A stretch of 64,000 bases of DNA from Thermoflexus sp. (GCA_020724465.1 DYGX01000017.1:300-64299), one strand, 5' to 3'; shown: positions 1 through 10,075, counted from the stretch's first letter. Translations and numbers: made by a program. The notes: generated by a model from the sequence alone, not told the origin.

Positions 1-195
1 GGACTGGTGCTGGGGAGCGTGTTGGTGCTGCTGTGGCCGGTCGCGCCGCTGGCCGGGCTGCTGATCGCGCCGGTGGTCTACGGCGGGGTGCTGATCGCGC
101 TGCGGCCATTCCGGCCCGACGAGATGGCGCGCCTCGCGCCGCTGCTGCCGGGGCGGCTGCGTCGCTGGGCGACGCGCGGCGTCCAGGCGGGCTGA
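1..195 (+). CDS. C-terminal end of a multi-pass membrane protein, possibly a polysaccharide flippase (partial)
   Basis: Only the last 64 codons are inside the window, read in frame from base 1 to a TGA at 193-195. The peptide has a hydrophobic stretch of about 35 residues (LVLLWPVAPLAGLLIAP and following), enough for one or two membrane helices, then a short basic cytoplasmic tail rich in Arg and Leu. This layout fits the end of MATE/MurJ-like oligosaccharide flippases, whose last helix is often followed by such a tail, but many other membrane proteins end this way. A 9-bp inverted repeat follows at 214-236. The family call is a guess; the coding call is firmer. Confidence 0.45.
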   Translation, partial: GLVLGSVLVLLWPVAPLAGLLIAPVVYGGVLIALRPFRPDEMARLAPLLPGRLRRWATRGVQAG

Positions 196-213
196 GCATG
201 CCGCACAAACAAC

Positions 214-236
214 AAATCCGGCCCCATGCCGGATTT
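214..236 (-). terminator. Stem-loop downstream of the hypothetical gene at 337-684
   Basis: Perfect 9-bp arms AAATCCGGC / GCCGGATTT with a 5-nt loop. Read on the minus strand it is followed by TTGTTGTTTG, a broken T tract, so it could end transcription of the leftward gene about 100 bp upstream. On the plus strand no T run follows. Confidence 0.4.
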
Positions 237-336
237 GCGCCCCCTCGATAAGCAGTTTTCCTTAAAGTTCAGCAAGGTTTCTCGACGGTCGGGTTCTATC
301 GTCCAATATCAGTTTTTCGGCGAAGCCACGCGGCGC

Positions 337-684
337 TCAGTCTGCGCGCGCCGCTTCCGCACCCACAGCCGCCGTCTCGCGGGGGAGCATCACGATCTTC
401 AGCCCGCGCTCTTCAATCAGGCGGCGAATGATGGGGTTGCTGTGCACCGGCACCACCATGGTGCGATCGCCTTTGGTCAGCTCAAAATGATAGACATCGA
501 CCCGGCGCACGCCCGCGTGCCAGTGCTCTTCCAGGCCAATGACCGGGCTGAGTTCCCAGCCATCCGCAAGAAAACCAAGCAAGACATCCGCCGGGGCGTA
601 GTGCTGCGAGGATGGGGACCAGTGCCGCTTGGTGTCGGTGGTCCTCAGTTCAGCTTCTAAGAAACTCGGTCGCTGCCCTGCCAT
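337..684 (-). CDS. Hypothetical protein, 115 aa
   Basis: Function not recognised. The ATG at 684 was chosen because AAGGAGG lies about 8 bases before it; an in-frame ATG 30 bases further upstream lacks such a site. The protein is soluble, without signal peptide or membrane segment. A central block has several aromatic residues and His (HWSPSSQHY, EEHWHAGV) followed by a beta-strand-like segment (RVDVYHFELTKGDRTMVVPV) and an Ala-rich tail. It stands alone, convergent with the flippase-like end and divergent from asnS. Confidence 0.6.
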   Translation of the reverse strand: MAGQRPSFLEAELRTTDTKRHWSPSSQHYAPADVLLGFLADGWELSPVIGLEEHWHAGVRRVDVYHFELTKGDRTMVVPVHSNPIIRRLIEERGLKIVMLPRETAAVGAEAARAD

Positions 685-834
685 ACATCCAACCTCCTTC
701 AAGCCACAGTGCAAAGACTCATTCCATTACGCCAGACCCCCTGAGTGCATTGACAGCTCACATGGCCCGCCTGGGCGCCTTCGGCGCCCAGACCGGATGC
801 CGCGGCCCCGGCGCGTCTCCGGCGAGGGGTGTCC

Positions 835-863
835 TTGACCGCCTCTGGACCGCAGGCTAGAAT
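835..863 (+). promoter_or_regulatory. Sigma70-like promoter of asnS
   Basis: TTGACC at 835-840 and TAGAAT at 858-863 with a 17-bp spacer. Predicted start near 870, giving a leader of about 40 nt. No terminator or leader ORF lies between it and asnS. Confidence 0.65.
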
Positions 864-911
864 ACGCTCTAACTCATTTCAAATTATAGCATACACGAAA
901 AGGGAAGCTAC

Positions 912-2249
<1,338 letters not shown>

Positions 2250-2268
2250 CCCTGCGGCCGGATGCCCC

Positions 2269-3009
2269 GTGAGCCAGCCCGCCACCATTCACGACCAGCG
2301 CCGCCTGATCCGTCAGCTTCTCGATGACAGCAGCCCGTCGGACGCGCCGACCGCCTATTACGCGCTCTTCCACCCCGCCGCCCGCTCGACGCTGGTCACG
2401 CGGACGGATGCCGCCGGGCGCGTGCTGGGGTTCGCCGGGCGCTTCCAGACCGGCATCGACCTCTTCCGCCCGCTGGTGACGCTGCGCTGCCGCAGCGCTG
2501 AGGTCGCCGCCGGGCTGCTGGCCGATCTGCTCCAGCCGGGCCGCCCGTATATCCTGTTCGCCAGCCTCAACCAGTTCCCGCTGGTGGGGGGCAGCTTGCA
2601 GATCGCCAACGAGCAGATTCTGCACATCTACCGGCTGGATATTGCGCGCTTCCAGCCGGAGATCAACGTGCTGGTGCAGTGCAGCCAGGCCGAAGACGGG
2701 CTGCCGCGCTGCCGGATCGAATCCGGCGGGCAGCAGGCGCTCGCGGGGGTCAACTGGCAAAGCCCGGCCTTCGCCGAAATCTACGTGCAGACCGATCCGG
2801 CCGCCCGCCAGCGCGGGTGGGGGCGCAGCGTCGCCTCGGCCATCACCGAAACGGTTGTGCGCAGCGGGCGCGTCCCGATCTATCTGGTGGATCAGGACAA
2901 CGAGCCATCGCGCCGCCTGGCGGAGAGCCTGGGCTACGTCGATACCGGCGCGCGCCAGATCTCGGCTGACGCGGTCTACCTGGGACACCCGAACGATCCG
3001 GAGCGCTGA
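2269..3009 (+). CDS. GNAT family N-acetyltransferase-like protein, 246 aa
   Basis: Starts at GTG 2269, 19 bases after asnS, so likely co-transcribed. The N-terminal part (about 1-150) has no clear motif. The C-terminal part (about 155-246) looks like half a GNAT fold: a strand (AFAEIYVQTD), a pyrophosphate-binding-loop-like segment ARQRGWGRSVASAITETV corresponding to the Q/RxxGxG/A motif of acetyl-CoA binding, then VPIYLVDQDNEPSRRLAESLGY, the usual last strand and helix with N..S..L...GY. The substrate cannot be told from sequence. Acetyltransferase fold is confident; activity is inferred. Confidence 0.8.
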   Translation: MSQPATIHDQRRLIRQLLDDSSPSDAPTAYYALFHPAARSTLVTRTDAAGRVLGFAGRFQTGIDLFRPLVTLRCRSAEVAAGLLADLLQPGRPYILFASLNQFPLVGGSLQIANEQILHIYRLDIARFQPEINVLVQCSQAEDGLPRCRIESGGQQALAGVNWQSPAFAEIYVQTDPAARQRGWGRSVASAITETVVRSGRVPIYLVDQDNEPSRRLAESLGYVDTGARQISADAVYLGHPNDPER

Positions 3010-3048
3010 CCGGCTGCCGGACGCGCCGCGAAGAGGAGTGCCAGAACG

Positions 3049-4431
3049 GTGACGGTCGACTTCACGATGCAATTTCCGGCGGGGTTCCTGTGGGGCGCGG
3101 CGACGGCGGCGCACCAGGTCGAGGGTGGCAACACCAACAACACCTGGCATGCCTGGGAGCAGGCCGGCGGGCGCGTCTATCAGAACCAGACGCACGGGCT
3201 GGCCTGCGATTGGTGGGGCGGGCGCTACCTCGAAGACTTCGACCGTGCCGCCGAGCTGCACCACAACGCGCACCGCTTCTCGGTTGAGTGGAGCCGCATC
3301 GAGCCGGAAGAAGGGCGCTTCGACGACCGCGCGCTGGCCGTTTACGCGGACATGATCGCGGCGCTGCGGGCGCGCGGCATGGAACCGATGGTCACGCTCC
3401 ACCATTTTACCGATCCGCTCTGGCTGGCCGAGCAGGGCGGCTGGACCAACCCGCAGACGGTAGACCGCTTCGCGCGCTTCGTGCGGGTGGTGGTCGAGGC
3501 GCTGGGCGCAAACGTGCGCCTGTGGTGCACCATCAACGAGCCGATGGTCTACGCCTCGCAGGGCTATTTGCTGGGGCGCTTTCCGCCGGGGCGCCGCAGC
3601 CTGGGCGCGATGTTCCGCGTCGCCGAGCATCTGCTGCGCGGGCACGCCGCCGCCTACCACGCGATCAAAGAGATCGACCCTGAGGCCGAAGTCGGCTTCG
3701 CCAAGCACCAGCTCAGCCTGAAAACGCCGTTTCCGCACGCGCTGCACTACGGCGCGCTGCGGCTGGTGCGCTCGGTGTTCAACCGCGCTTTTGTCGAAGC
3801 GATCACCACCGGCGAGCTGCGGCTGCTGCGGCGCCGGGTCCGCGTGCCCGAAGCGCGGGACACGCTCGACTGGATCGGCCTGAACTATTACTACCGCTTC
3901 CAGGTGTCGCTTCACCCGTTTTCGCCGCGCCAGCTTTTTCTGCGCCAGACCGCCCCGCGCGACGGGATACGCGGGCCGGGCGACGTGGGCGAGATCTGGC
4001 CGGAAGGGTTGTTCGAGCAGATCAAATGGCTGTGCCAGACCACCGGCAAGCCGCTGTATATCACCGAGAACGGCGTGCCCGATCCCGACGACGCGCTGCG
4101 GCGGCTGCATCTGGTGCGCAGCCTGCGCAGCGTGTGGAAAGCCATCATGCACAATTACCCGGTGCGCGGCTATCTGTACTGGACGCTGGTCGACAACTTC
4201 GAGTGGGCCGAGGGCTACGACCCGCGCTTTCGCTTCGGGCTGTTCGCCTGCGATCCGGACACGCAGCAGCGAACACCGCGCCCCAGCGCCGCGATCTACG
4301 GCGAGATCTGCGCGGCCAACGCGCTCAGCAGCGCCACCATCCGCCGCGCCATCCCCGCCGACGAATTCGACGCGCTGTTTCCCGGCGTGCCGGTCCAGCC
4401 GCAGGTGACGCTGCCGCCGCGCGGCACGTAG
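3049..4431 (+). CDS. Glycoside hydrolase family 1 (beta-glucosidase/beta-glycosidase)
   Basis: 460-aa TIM-barrel glycosidase. The opening FPAGFLWGAATAAHQVEGG is the GH1 N-terminal signature, with Gln and His of the glycone site. The acid/base Glu is in CTINEPMVY (E164) and the nucleophile Glu in YITENGVPD (E340); YLYWTLVDNFEWAEGY supplies the Trp and Glu-Trp pair of the sugar-binding site. No signal peptide, so it acts in the cytoplasm on imported oligosaccharides. Start is GTG 3049 with AAGAGGAG upstream; an ATG at 3067 is a possible later start. The region after the second GH1 helix is somewhat short compared with plant or clostridial enzymes. Exact substrate unknown. Confidence 0.93.
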   Translation: MTVDFTMQFPAGFLWGAATAAHQVEGGNTNNTWHAWEQAGGRVYQNQTHGLACDWWGGRYLEDFDRAAELHHNAHRFSVEWSRIEPEEGRFDDRALAVYADMIAALRARGMEPMVTLHHFTDPLWLAEQGGWTNPQTVDRFARFVRVVVEALGANVRLWCTINEPMVYASQGYLLGRFPPGRRSLGAMFRVAEHLLRGHAAAYHAIKEIDPEAEVGFAKHQLSLKTPFPHALHYGALRLVRSVFNRAFVEAITTGELRLLRRRVRVPEARDTLDWIGLNYYYRFQVSLHPFSPRQLFLRQTAPRDGIRGPGDVGEIWPEGLFEQIKWLCQTTGKPLYITENGVPDPDDALRRLHLVRSLRSVWKAIMHNYPVRGYLYWTLVDNFEWAEGYDPRFRFGLFACDPDTQQRTPRPSAAIYGEICAANALSSATIRRAIPADEFDALFPGVPVQPQVTLPPRGT

Positions 4432-4461
4432 CCGCCCGCGCCGCGAGAGCAGGGGGTGAAG

Positions 4462-5697
4462 ATGCTGAGGACAACGCTCGTGCAGCGGCTGGCCGGCGCG
4501 CTCGCCGTGGGGACGGTGCTGGCCGCCTGCGGCGGGGACGCCCCGGCACCCGCCACACCACGCGCCACCATCACGCCGGAGCCGGTTGCCTGGCAACGTC
4601 CCGCCGGGCCGGTCCAGGTCGAGGGCTTCGCCCGCGCCCGCCTGACAGGCATGATGCGCCAGCACCAGGCGACCGTCAACAGCATTGCCTTCGCCGCCAA
4701 CGGCACGCGCATGGCAACCGCCTCCGCCGACCAGACGGTGATCGTCTGGAACCTGGCCAACGGCGAGCCGCTGTTTGTGCGCGGCGAGACCCCGGCGCGT
4801 TACGTCTTCTTCGGGCCGGGCGACGAGACGCTGATCACGGTGGCCCGCGATGGGCAGGCGCAGATCTGGTCGATGGACCTCAGCCCGCCGCGCGAGTTGC
4901 AGGCGATCGAGAGCTTCGGCGGGCACGACGAACCCGCCGGTCTGGTGGCGCAGTCCCCAGACCGGTCGCTGCTGGCGTTTGGCACGCTGAGCGGGCGCAT
5001 CCGCCTGTGGCGCGTGCCGGACGCGGCGATCGCCGCCGACCTGCCGGGGCACAGCGACGTGATCCAGGCGCTGGTCTTCTCGCCGGACGGCGCGCTGCTG
5101 GCGTCGACCAGCGCGGACAGGGGCGTGCGTGTCTGGACGCTGCCCGGCGGAGAACTGCTCCACGACCTGAGCAGCGACGATCCGACGCTGCACGTCGCCT
5201 TCTCGCCCGACGGGCGCACCCTGGCCGTCGCCCGCTCCAATGCGCTGGAGCTGTGGGACCTGGCGAGCGGCGAGCAGCTTGTCGCGCTCGGCACGGCGGA
5301 CTACGCGCTGGCCGGGGCGCTGGCCTTCTCGCCGGATGGGGCGCTGCTGGCAGGCTGCGGGCAGTCGGGCGTGGTGGGAGTCTGGCGCGCGGCAGACGGA
5401 GAGTTCCTGGGCGGGCTGCCGCTCAACGCCGCGGGCTGCGCCGGTCTCGCCTTTGGGACAGATGGCCGCCTGCTGGCGACCCTGCCCGCCGGGGGGCGTG
5501 ATATCCTGCTGTGGAACGTCACGCGCATCACCGAGGACGTCCCGCCGGAACGGAAGATCCTCGACCAGCGACGCCGCGAGAATCTGGGGCTGCCGTCGGC
5601 GGCGCGGTTCTACGATCTGACCTGGTCGCCAGACGGGCGCTTTATCGCGCTGCTGGACGAGCTGGGGCCGATCTATCTGCTCAGCGCGGCGGAATGA
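4462..5697 (+). CDS. WD40-repeat lipoprotein, 411 aa
   Basis: N-terminal signal peptide with lipobox (VLAAC, Cys about residue 22) followed by a Gly/Asp/Ala/Pro-rich linker, so the mature protein should be lipid-anchored outside the membrane. The rest is a beta-propeller with about seven WD40-like blades: repeated units such as VNSIAFAANGTRMATASADQ..VIVWNL, VFSPDGALLASTSADRGVRVW and AFSPDGALLAGCGQSGVVGVW. Such proteins are scaffolds; no enzymatic motif is seen. ATG 4462 is chosen because AGGGGGTG sits just before it; GTG 4456 is an equal alternative. It follows the glycosidase by 30 bases and may share its transcript. Confidence 0.85.
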   Translation: MLRTTLVQRLAGALAVGTVLAACGGDAPAPATPRATITPEPVAWQRPAGPVQVEGFARARLTGMMRQHQATVNSIAFAANGTRMATASADQTVIVWNLANGEPLFVRGETPARYVFFGPGDETLITVARDGQAQIWSMDLSPPRELQAIESFGGHDEPAGLVAQSPDRSLLAFGTLSGRIRLWRVPDAAIAADLPGHSDVIQALVFSPDGALLASTSADRGVRVWTLPGGELLHDLSSDDPTLHVAFSPDGRTLAVARSNALELWDLASGEQLVALGTADYALAGALAFSPDGALLAGCGQSGVVGVWRAADGEFLGGLPLNAAGCAGLAFGTDGRLLATLPAGGRDILLWNVTRITEDVPPERKILDQRRRENLGLPSAARFYDLTWSPDGRFIALLDELGPIYLLSAAE

Positions 5698-5779
5698 CAG
5701 ATCCGGCCACCCGAAAACCCTTCTCGCCGCGGCGAGGGAAAAGGGGCCGGGGATGGGGACAAACAGCCCATCATACGCT

Positions 5780-6409
5780 CTAGCGCCGGGCCAGGCGCGC
5801 CATGACCGCCTCGCGGATGGCGGCCTGCACCGCCGCGATATCTCCCTCGCCGGGGATGCTGACCCAACGCTCCGGTTCCTGGGCGATCAACGCCTGATAC
5901 CCTTCGCGCACGCGGCGGTGAAACGCCAGCCCGGCGGCATCCAGGCGGTTCCACTCGGCGCCGACACGCGACGCCTGCGCGCGACGCGCCAGCCCTGCCT
6001 CAACCGACACGTCCAGATAGAGCGTCAGATCAGGCTGCAGGCCGCCGGTGGCGAAGGCCAGGATCTGCCGCAGAGTGGGCAGGTCCAGCCCGCGCCCGTA
6101 CCCCTGATAGGCCAGCGTGCTGTCGGCGTAGCGGTCGCAGATCACGATCTCGCCGCGCTCCAGCCGGGGCCGGATCTCCTGGGCGACAAGCTGCGCGCGC
6201 GAGGCGGCGTAGAGCAGAATCTCGGTGTGGGGGTGCATCTCGACGTTGCGCAGGTCGTGCAGCACCTGGCGGATCTGGTCGCCGATGGGCGTGCCGCCCG
6301 GCTCGCGCGTGGCGAAGACGCGATAGCCCAGGGAACACAGATGCTCCACCAGCAGCGGAACCTGGGTCGACTTGCCGCTGCCGTCCGGTCCTTCAAACGT
6401 GATGAACAC
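5780..6409 (-). CDS. tmk: Thymidylate kinase
   Basis: 209-aa P-loop kinase that phosphorylates dTMP to dTDP using ATP. Starting at GTG 6409 it reads VFITFEGPDGSGKST, with the Walker A loop at residues 7-15. The DRY-type motif is CDRYADSTLAYQGYGRGL, the dTMP-binding segment is TREPGGTPIGDQIR, and the LID region is RRAQASRVGAEWNRLD. Both the P-loop and LID arrangement are complete, so the enzyme looks active. An in-frame ATG 72 bases upstream lies inside the neighbouring gene and would add residues with no counterpart in the family. It lies 16 bases downstream of the membrane-anchored gene and probably shares its promoter. Confidence 0.92.
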   Translation of the reverse strand: MFITFEGPDGSGKSTQVPLLVEHLCSLGYRVFATREPGGTPIGDQIRQVLHDLRNVEMHPHTEILLYAASRAQLVAQEIRPRLERGEIVICDRYADSTLAYQGYGRGLDLPTLRQILAFATGGLQPDLTLYLDVSVEAGLARRAQASRVGAEWNRLDAAGLAFHRRVREGYQALIAQEPERWVSIPGEGDIAAVQAAIREAVMARLARR

Positions 6410-6425
6410 TGCGCCTGCCCGCTGC

Positions 6426-6926
6426 CTACTGCACCGCAAAATCAAACGATTCGCGCCGCGCCTGCACCAACGGCAGGCCAAGCGGGCGCGAATCGACCCA
6501 GGCCGTGACCTCGCCGGTATACGCGCCGGGCGTCACGGCTTCCAGCACGAAGACCACATCGAGCGTGTCGCCCGGCGCGATCTGCCGGTCCAGGCCATAT
6601 TCCTGCCACGCGCCCAGCACCGGATAGTCGCGCTCGCTCACCGGCAGGGTGGCTGGCTGGTCATCGACCAGGGTCTGGACCAGGGTTGCGCCGTCCAGCA
6701 GCCCGGCATCCAGCCCGACGCCGTTGAGCTGCACCGGATCGAGGCTCACGTTTTCGATGGTCACCTTGAGCGCCAGCGTCTCCCCCACAGCGAGGCGCGT
6801 CCGGTCGGCCTCGATGCGGGTCCGGATGCCGTTCGGCTCGCTGCCCAGCCAGACCAGCAGCGCGACCAGCACAGCGATCAGGACAATCAGGACCAGCACC
6901 GCGCTTGTGAAACACCCCCGTCTCAT
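6426..6926 (-). CDS. Membrane-anchored protein with extracytoplasmic beta-sandwich-like domain, 166 aa
   Basis: ATG 6926 is preceded by AAGGAGGGCAGG. Residues 8-28 form one membrane helix (FTSAVLVLIVLIAVLVALLVWL), with the remainder predicted outside. The outer part has the pattern of an Ig-like or CARDB-like domain: VGETLALKVTIENVSLDPV early and PGAYTGEVTAWVDSR late. No catalytic motif is visible. Such domains usually mediate protein contacts at the cell surface. It precedes tmk with a 16-base gap, and the promoter at 7007-7036 probably drives both. Confidence 0.7.
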   Translation of the reverse strand: MRRGCFTSAVLVLIVLIAVLVALLVWLGSEPNGIRTRIEADRTRLAVGETLALKVTIENVSLDPVQLNGVGLDAGLLDGATLVQTLVDDQPATLPVSERDYPVLGAWQEYGLDRQIAPGDTLDVVFVLEAVTPGAYTGEVTAWVDSRPLGLPLVQARRESFDFAVQ

Positions 6927-7006
6927 TCTCCTGCCCTCCTTAGCCGCCCGGTCGAGCCGGGTGGATCGACAGCCCAGACGCATCGGACGCACCGGCTGCA
7001 CAGAGG

Positions 7007-7036
7007 ATTGTACTGGGGGGATGCGCCGCGCGGCAA
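7007..7036 (-). promoter_or_regulatory. Sigma70-like promoter for the 6926-5780 gene pair
   Basis: On the minus strand TTGCCG and TACAAT are separated by 18 bp, with a predicted start near 7000. It lies just beyond the terminator of the preceding leftward gene. Confidence 0.5.
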
Positions 7037-7065
7037 CTTGCCGCCAGCGCCGCGCGCCAGGCAGC

Positions 7066-7092
7066 AAAAAGGCGGGGATGCCTCACCCCGCC
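7066..7092 (-). terminator. Intrinsic terminator of the R3H/AAA ATPase gene
   Basis: Minus-strand hairpin GGCGGGG...TCCCCGCC followed directly by TTTTTG. It lies about 30 bases past the stop codon at 7124. Confidence 0.85.
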
Positions 7093-7123
7093 CCAATGAA
7101 CTGCTCCGGCAGCCTGACCGCGC

Positions 7124-8803
7124 TTACGGGCCGACCGGCTCGTCGCGGAAGATGCGCACGCGGCGGTTGGGTTCCTGCCCGTAGCTGTGCGAGACCAGCC
7201 GCGCCGCGCGCACCATCTCGTGCTGTTTGCGGCGGATCTGCGCCGACTGCGGCGACAGATCGATCGAGCGCGCGCCATTGCGAATCCGGCGGATCGCCTG
7301 CTCGACCTCAAGCATCGCCCGCCCAAAAGGGTCGAGTTCATCATCTCCGTACAACTGGAAGACATCGACCAGGAAATCTTCCATCTGGGTCACGGTGTTG
7401 GCCCGCAGCACGTAGATCGAAACCCCGCGTCGCTCGGCGTCCACGATCAGGCGCGGGCGCCGGCGGTAGTAGTTTTTGAGCGTTACGATGGCCTGCGCCT
7501 GGTCCAGGTCGTCGACGATCTCGACCGGGACGTGAAGCTGCCGGGCGACCTGCGCCAGACGGTTGCGCGCCACGCCATAGGGATAGACGCGCAGGGTTTG
7601 CATGCCGCGCCCGGCCGTCTGGGTGGACGGCTCATACGCGCCGCTCTGCGCGTCCGTCCCGTAGAGGCGGTCGTGTCCGGCACCGCGCGGAACCCGCGCG
7701 CCAGCCGGCTCGCGCCCCCCGGCGCGCCCGTCGCCCCGCCCGCCGTTGCGCTGCCCGAAGATGCGCTGCTCCGGCTGCGCGGACTCGATCGTGATCTCGC
7801 CGTTTTCCTGGCGGGTGCGGATCTCAACCGGCAGGGGGCGCCCGCGCAGGTTGGCGTCGACCGCCGCGGCCACGTCGTCGAGCACGACCAGACGGTTGCG
7901 CGTCTGGATCTCGATCAGCACGTTGAAGGTCGGGGGCGCGCGGCGTTCCAGCACGGTCTTCTGCGTCCCACGGCGGCGCGCTTCCTCGTCGGAGAGCGTC
8001 ACCGATTCGATGCCGCCGACCAGGTCAGACAGCGTCGGGTTGAGCAGCAGGTTGTCAAGCGTGTTGCCGTGCGCCGTGCCGATCAACTGCACGCCGCGCT
8101 CGGCAATGGTGCGCGCTGCCTGCGCTTCAAGCTCGCGCCCAATCTCGTCGATGACGATGGTCTCGGGGTTGTGGTTCTCCACCGCCTCGATCATCACCTC
8201 GTGCTGGAGCAGTGGCTTGGCGACCTGCATGCGCCGCGCCCGCCCAATCGCCGGATGCGGCACGTCGCCGTCGCCGCCGATCTCGTTCGAGGTATCGACG
8301 ATCACCACCCGGCGCGATTCGGCCAGGACACGCGCCGCTTCGCGCAACAGGGTGGTTTTACCCACGCCGGGCGGGCCGAGCAGCAAGACGTTGTTGCCAG
8401 CCTCGATGATGTCCTGGATGATGTCGATCGTGCCGTAGACGGCGCGACCCACGCGGCAGGTCAGCCCCACGATGTCCCCGCGGCGGTTGCGGATCGCGCT
8501 GATGCGGTGCAGCGTGCGCTCGATCCCGGCGCGGTTGTCGTCGTCGAAGGCGCCCAGGCGCTGGGCGACATAGTCGATCATGTCGGCGGTGACTTCGTGC
8601 TCATCCAGCACCACCTCGCCATCGACGAAGCGCGCGGTGGGCACCCGCCCCAGGTCCAGGATCACTTCCAGCAGGTCGTCATCATGACGGCCGACCGCTT
8701 CGAGCGCCCGAACCAGGCTTCCGGGCAAGACCGCTTTGAGTTTTTCCAGATCGTCTGTGATTCGACGTTCCATAGTTTTGTGTTGGATGATAGATTCGGT
8801 CAC
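7124..8803 (-). CDS. R3H domain protein with SpoIIIAA-like AAA ATPase domain
   Basis: About 559 aa. The N-terminal two-thirds is an AAA ATPase of the SpoIIIAA/Ycf45 type: Walker A GPPGVGKTT, Walker B IVIDEIGRE, and the downstream sensor-like GTAHGNTLDNLLLNPTL. A low-complexity Arg/Gly linker follows, then a domain with LRVYPYGVARNRLAQVARQL and a C-terminal R3H single-strand nucleic-acid-binding motif around RKQHEMVRAARLVSHSYG. Proteins of this make-up occur in cyanobacteria, plastids and Chloroflexota; their cellular role is not settled, but binding of nucleic acid coupled to ATP hydrolysis is likely. The start is unsure: GTG 8803 is used; ATG 8773 is also possible. Confidence 0.85.
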   Translation of the reverse strand: MTESIIQHKTMERRITDDLEKLKAVLPGSLVRALEAVGRHDDDLLEVILDLGRVPTARFVDGEVVLDEHEVTADMIDYVAQRLGAFDDDNRAGIERTLHRISAIRNRRGDIVGLTCRVGRAVYGTIDIIQDIIEAGNNVLLLGPPGVGKTTLLREAARVLAESRRVVIVDTSNEIGGDGDVPHPAIGRARRMQVAKPLLQHEVMIEAVENHNPETIVIDEIGRELEAQAARTIAERGVQLIGTAHGNTLDNLLLNPTLSDLVGGIESVTLSDEEARRRGTQKTVLERRAPPTFNVLIEIQTRNRLVVLDDVAAAVDANLRGRPLPVEIRTRQENGEITIESAQPEQRIFGQRNGGRGDGRAGGREPAGARVPRGAGHDRLYGTDAQSGAYEPSTQTAGRGMQTLRVYPYGVARNRLAQVARQLHVPVEIVDDLDQAQAIVTLKNYYRRRPRLIVDAERRGVSIYVLRANTVTQMEDFLVDVFQLYGDDELDPFGRAMLEVEQAIRRIRNGARSIDLSPQSAQIRRKQHEMVRAARLVSHSYGQEPNRRVRIFRDEPVGP

Positions 8804-8854
8804 TGTGTGTTCTTCGGCCCGCAGTCTACCGGCGGGCATCGGTCTGACGAGATG

Positions 8855-9823
8855 CTACTGACCATCTCGATTATACGGCTGAAAATGGATCGGTCCGTCA
8901 ACCGCCGGTGTCTGGCGGCGGTTCGGCTCCAGCGCGGCGACCGCGTTCAACTCAGGCCGCTCGGCGCGCACGACGGTGTATTTAACCAGCAAGGCCTGAT
9001 GCGCCCATGGCAAGAACCCCTCTTGCTCCAGCACGCCGCGCAGCCAGTCCTGATAGGCGCGGGCGTAGACGTACACCGGTCGCTCGGCAGCGTTCGGGAT
9101 CAGCATCAGGGCCGAGCGCATGACCGCCGCCGCCTGATCGTAGACTTCCGGATGGAAGTACGGCTTGATCACGATGCCACGTTTGCCTTCCACCACCGCC
9201 AGAAAACCCGCGATCTGCCCGTCGCGCTCGTAGACCAGCCCGTTCTCCGCCCGTTCGGGCAGCGGATCGGCCTGCTGAAGCAGGCGCGGGACCGTGTTGG
9301 TATGCAGCAGCGTGATGGCGAACGTGTCGCTGTCCAGCGCGGGCCGCAGCACGCCCGGATCGCCGGACGTGACCGCCGCCGGCGCGCGCCGCAGCAACAC
9401 CTGGCGCGAGTAAACGGCAAACCCGGCCAGGCGGAAGGCGACAAATGCCGGGTGGTCTTCCGCGATTTCCGCGCAGACCAGATGCGCGCCTCGCCGCCCT
9501 GCCTGTCCGACGACGGCGTCCAGCAGGCGCGCCCACTCGCGGCAGTTGCCCTCTTCCGGTTCGGGCGCCAGGAACGAGAACTGAGCGATCGGATCGCCCA
9601 GACGGTGCCGGAACTGGCCGACATACCCGCCCTGCCCATTCCGCAAGATGAGGGTCGGCGCGCCCAGGTCGGTCAGCGGGACGGCAGCCAGCGCCGCCTC
9701 TTCAACCCCGCTGATCCCATCGGTCAGCGCGCTCACCATGTCGAGCGGCAGACTGCGCCCGGCCAGACGCCGGACGAGCAAGATGTCGAGCGCCGATACC
9801 GCGCGCGGCTCGGACTTTCCCAC
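8855..9823 (-). CDS. GNAT-like protein, 322 aa, function unknown
   Basis: Starts at GTG 9823 with AGGGGAG about 10 bases upstream. Two acetyltransferase-like halves are suggested. The first (about 50-145) contains GRRGAHLVCAEIAEDHPAFVAFRLAGFAVYSRQ, which looks like the last helix and strand of a GNAT fold. The second (about 155-300) contains NGLVYERDGQIAGFLAVVEGKRGIVIKPYFHP, the central strands of a GNAT, and ends with a GF-x-pwA segment. A clear acetyl-CoA loop is lacking, so activity is doubtful. The gene is transcribed leftwards from a promoter at 10003-10032 through a structured leader. Confidence 0.65.
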   Translation of the reverse strand: MGKSEPRAVSALDILLVRRLAGRSLPLDMVSALTDGISGVEEAALAAVPLTDLGAPTLILRNGQGGYVGQFRHRLGDPIAQFSFLAPEPEEGNCREWARLLDAVVGQAGRRGAHLVCAEIAEDHPAFVAFRLAGFAVYSRQVLLRRAPAAVTSGDPGVLRPALDSDTFAITLLHTNTVPRLLQQADPLPERAENGLVYERDGQIAGFLAVVEGKRGIVIKPYFHPEVYDQAAAVMRSALMLIPNAAERPVYVYARAYQDWLRGVLEQEGFLPWAHQALLVKYTVVRAERPELNAVAALEPNRRQTPAVDGPIHFQPYNRDGQ

Positions 9824-10002
9824 TGTCGTTACACTCCCCTTCCCTGACCCGGTGCCACAGCCGGAGAGCGCACAACAAGCGCCGCACCGCCCTTATCCAG
9901 CGCAGCGTTCTCTCTCGACAAGTTGCCGTGAAACCTTGTCAGGGGCTTTTCCGCACGGAACTGACGGAAAGAGAATGGGAAGCATCGTTTCATCTTGTCC
10001 CA
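9824..10002 (-). other. Structured 5' leader of the GNAT-like gene
   Basis: About 170 nt lie between the predicted start near 9996 and the GTG at 9823. On the minus strand there are two clear hairpins: CTTTCCG ... CGGAAAAG (9971-9946) and GACAAG ... CTTGTC (9940-9917). No terminator follows and no known riboswitch consensus was recognised. Confidence 0.4.
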
Positions 10003-10032
10003 ATTTTAACATCAGGTTCCGGAGCCTGACAA
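10003..10032 (-). promoter_or_regulatory. Sigma70-like promoter of the GNAT-like gene
   Basis: Minus strand TTGTCA (10032-10027), 18-bp spacer, TAAAAT (10008-10003). Confidence 0.5.
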
Positions 10033-10075
10033 TACCGGGTCATTAGAGTCCTGTTTAAAAACCACGGCGATCTCA

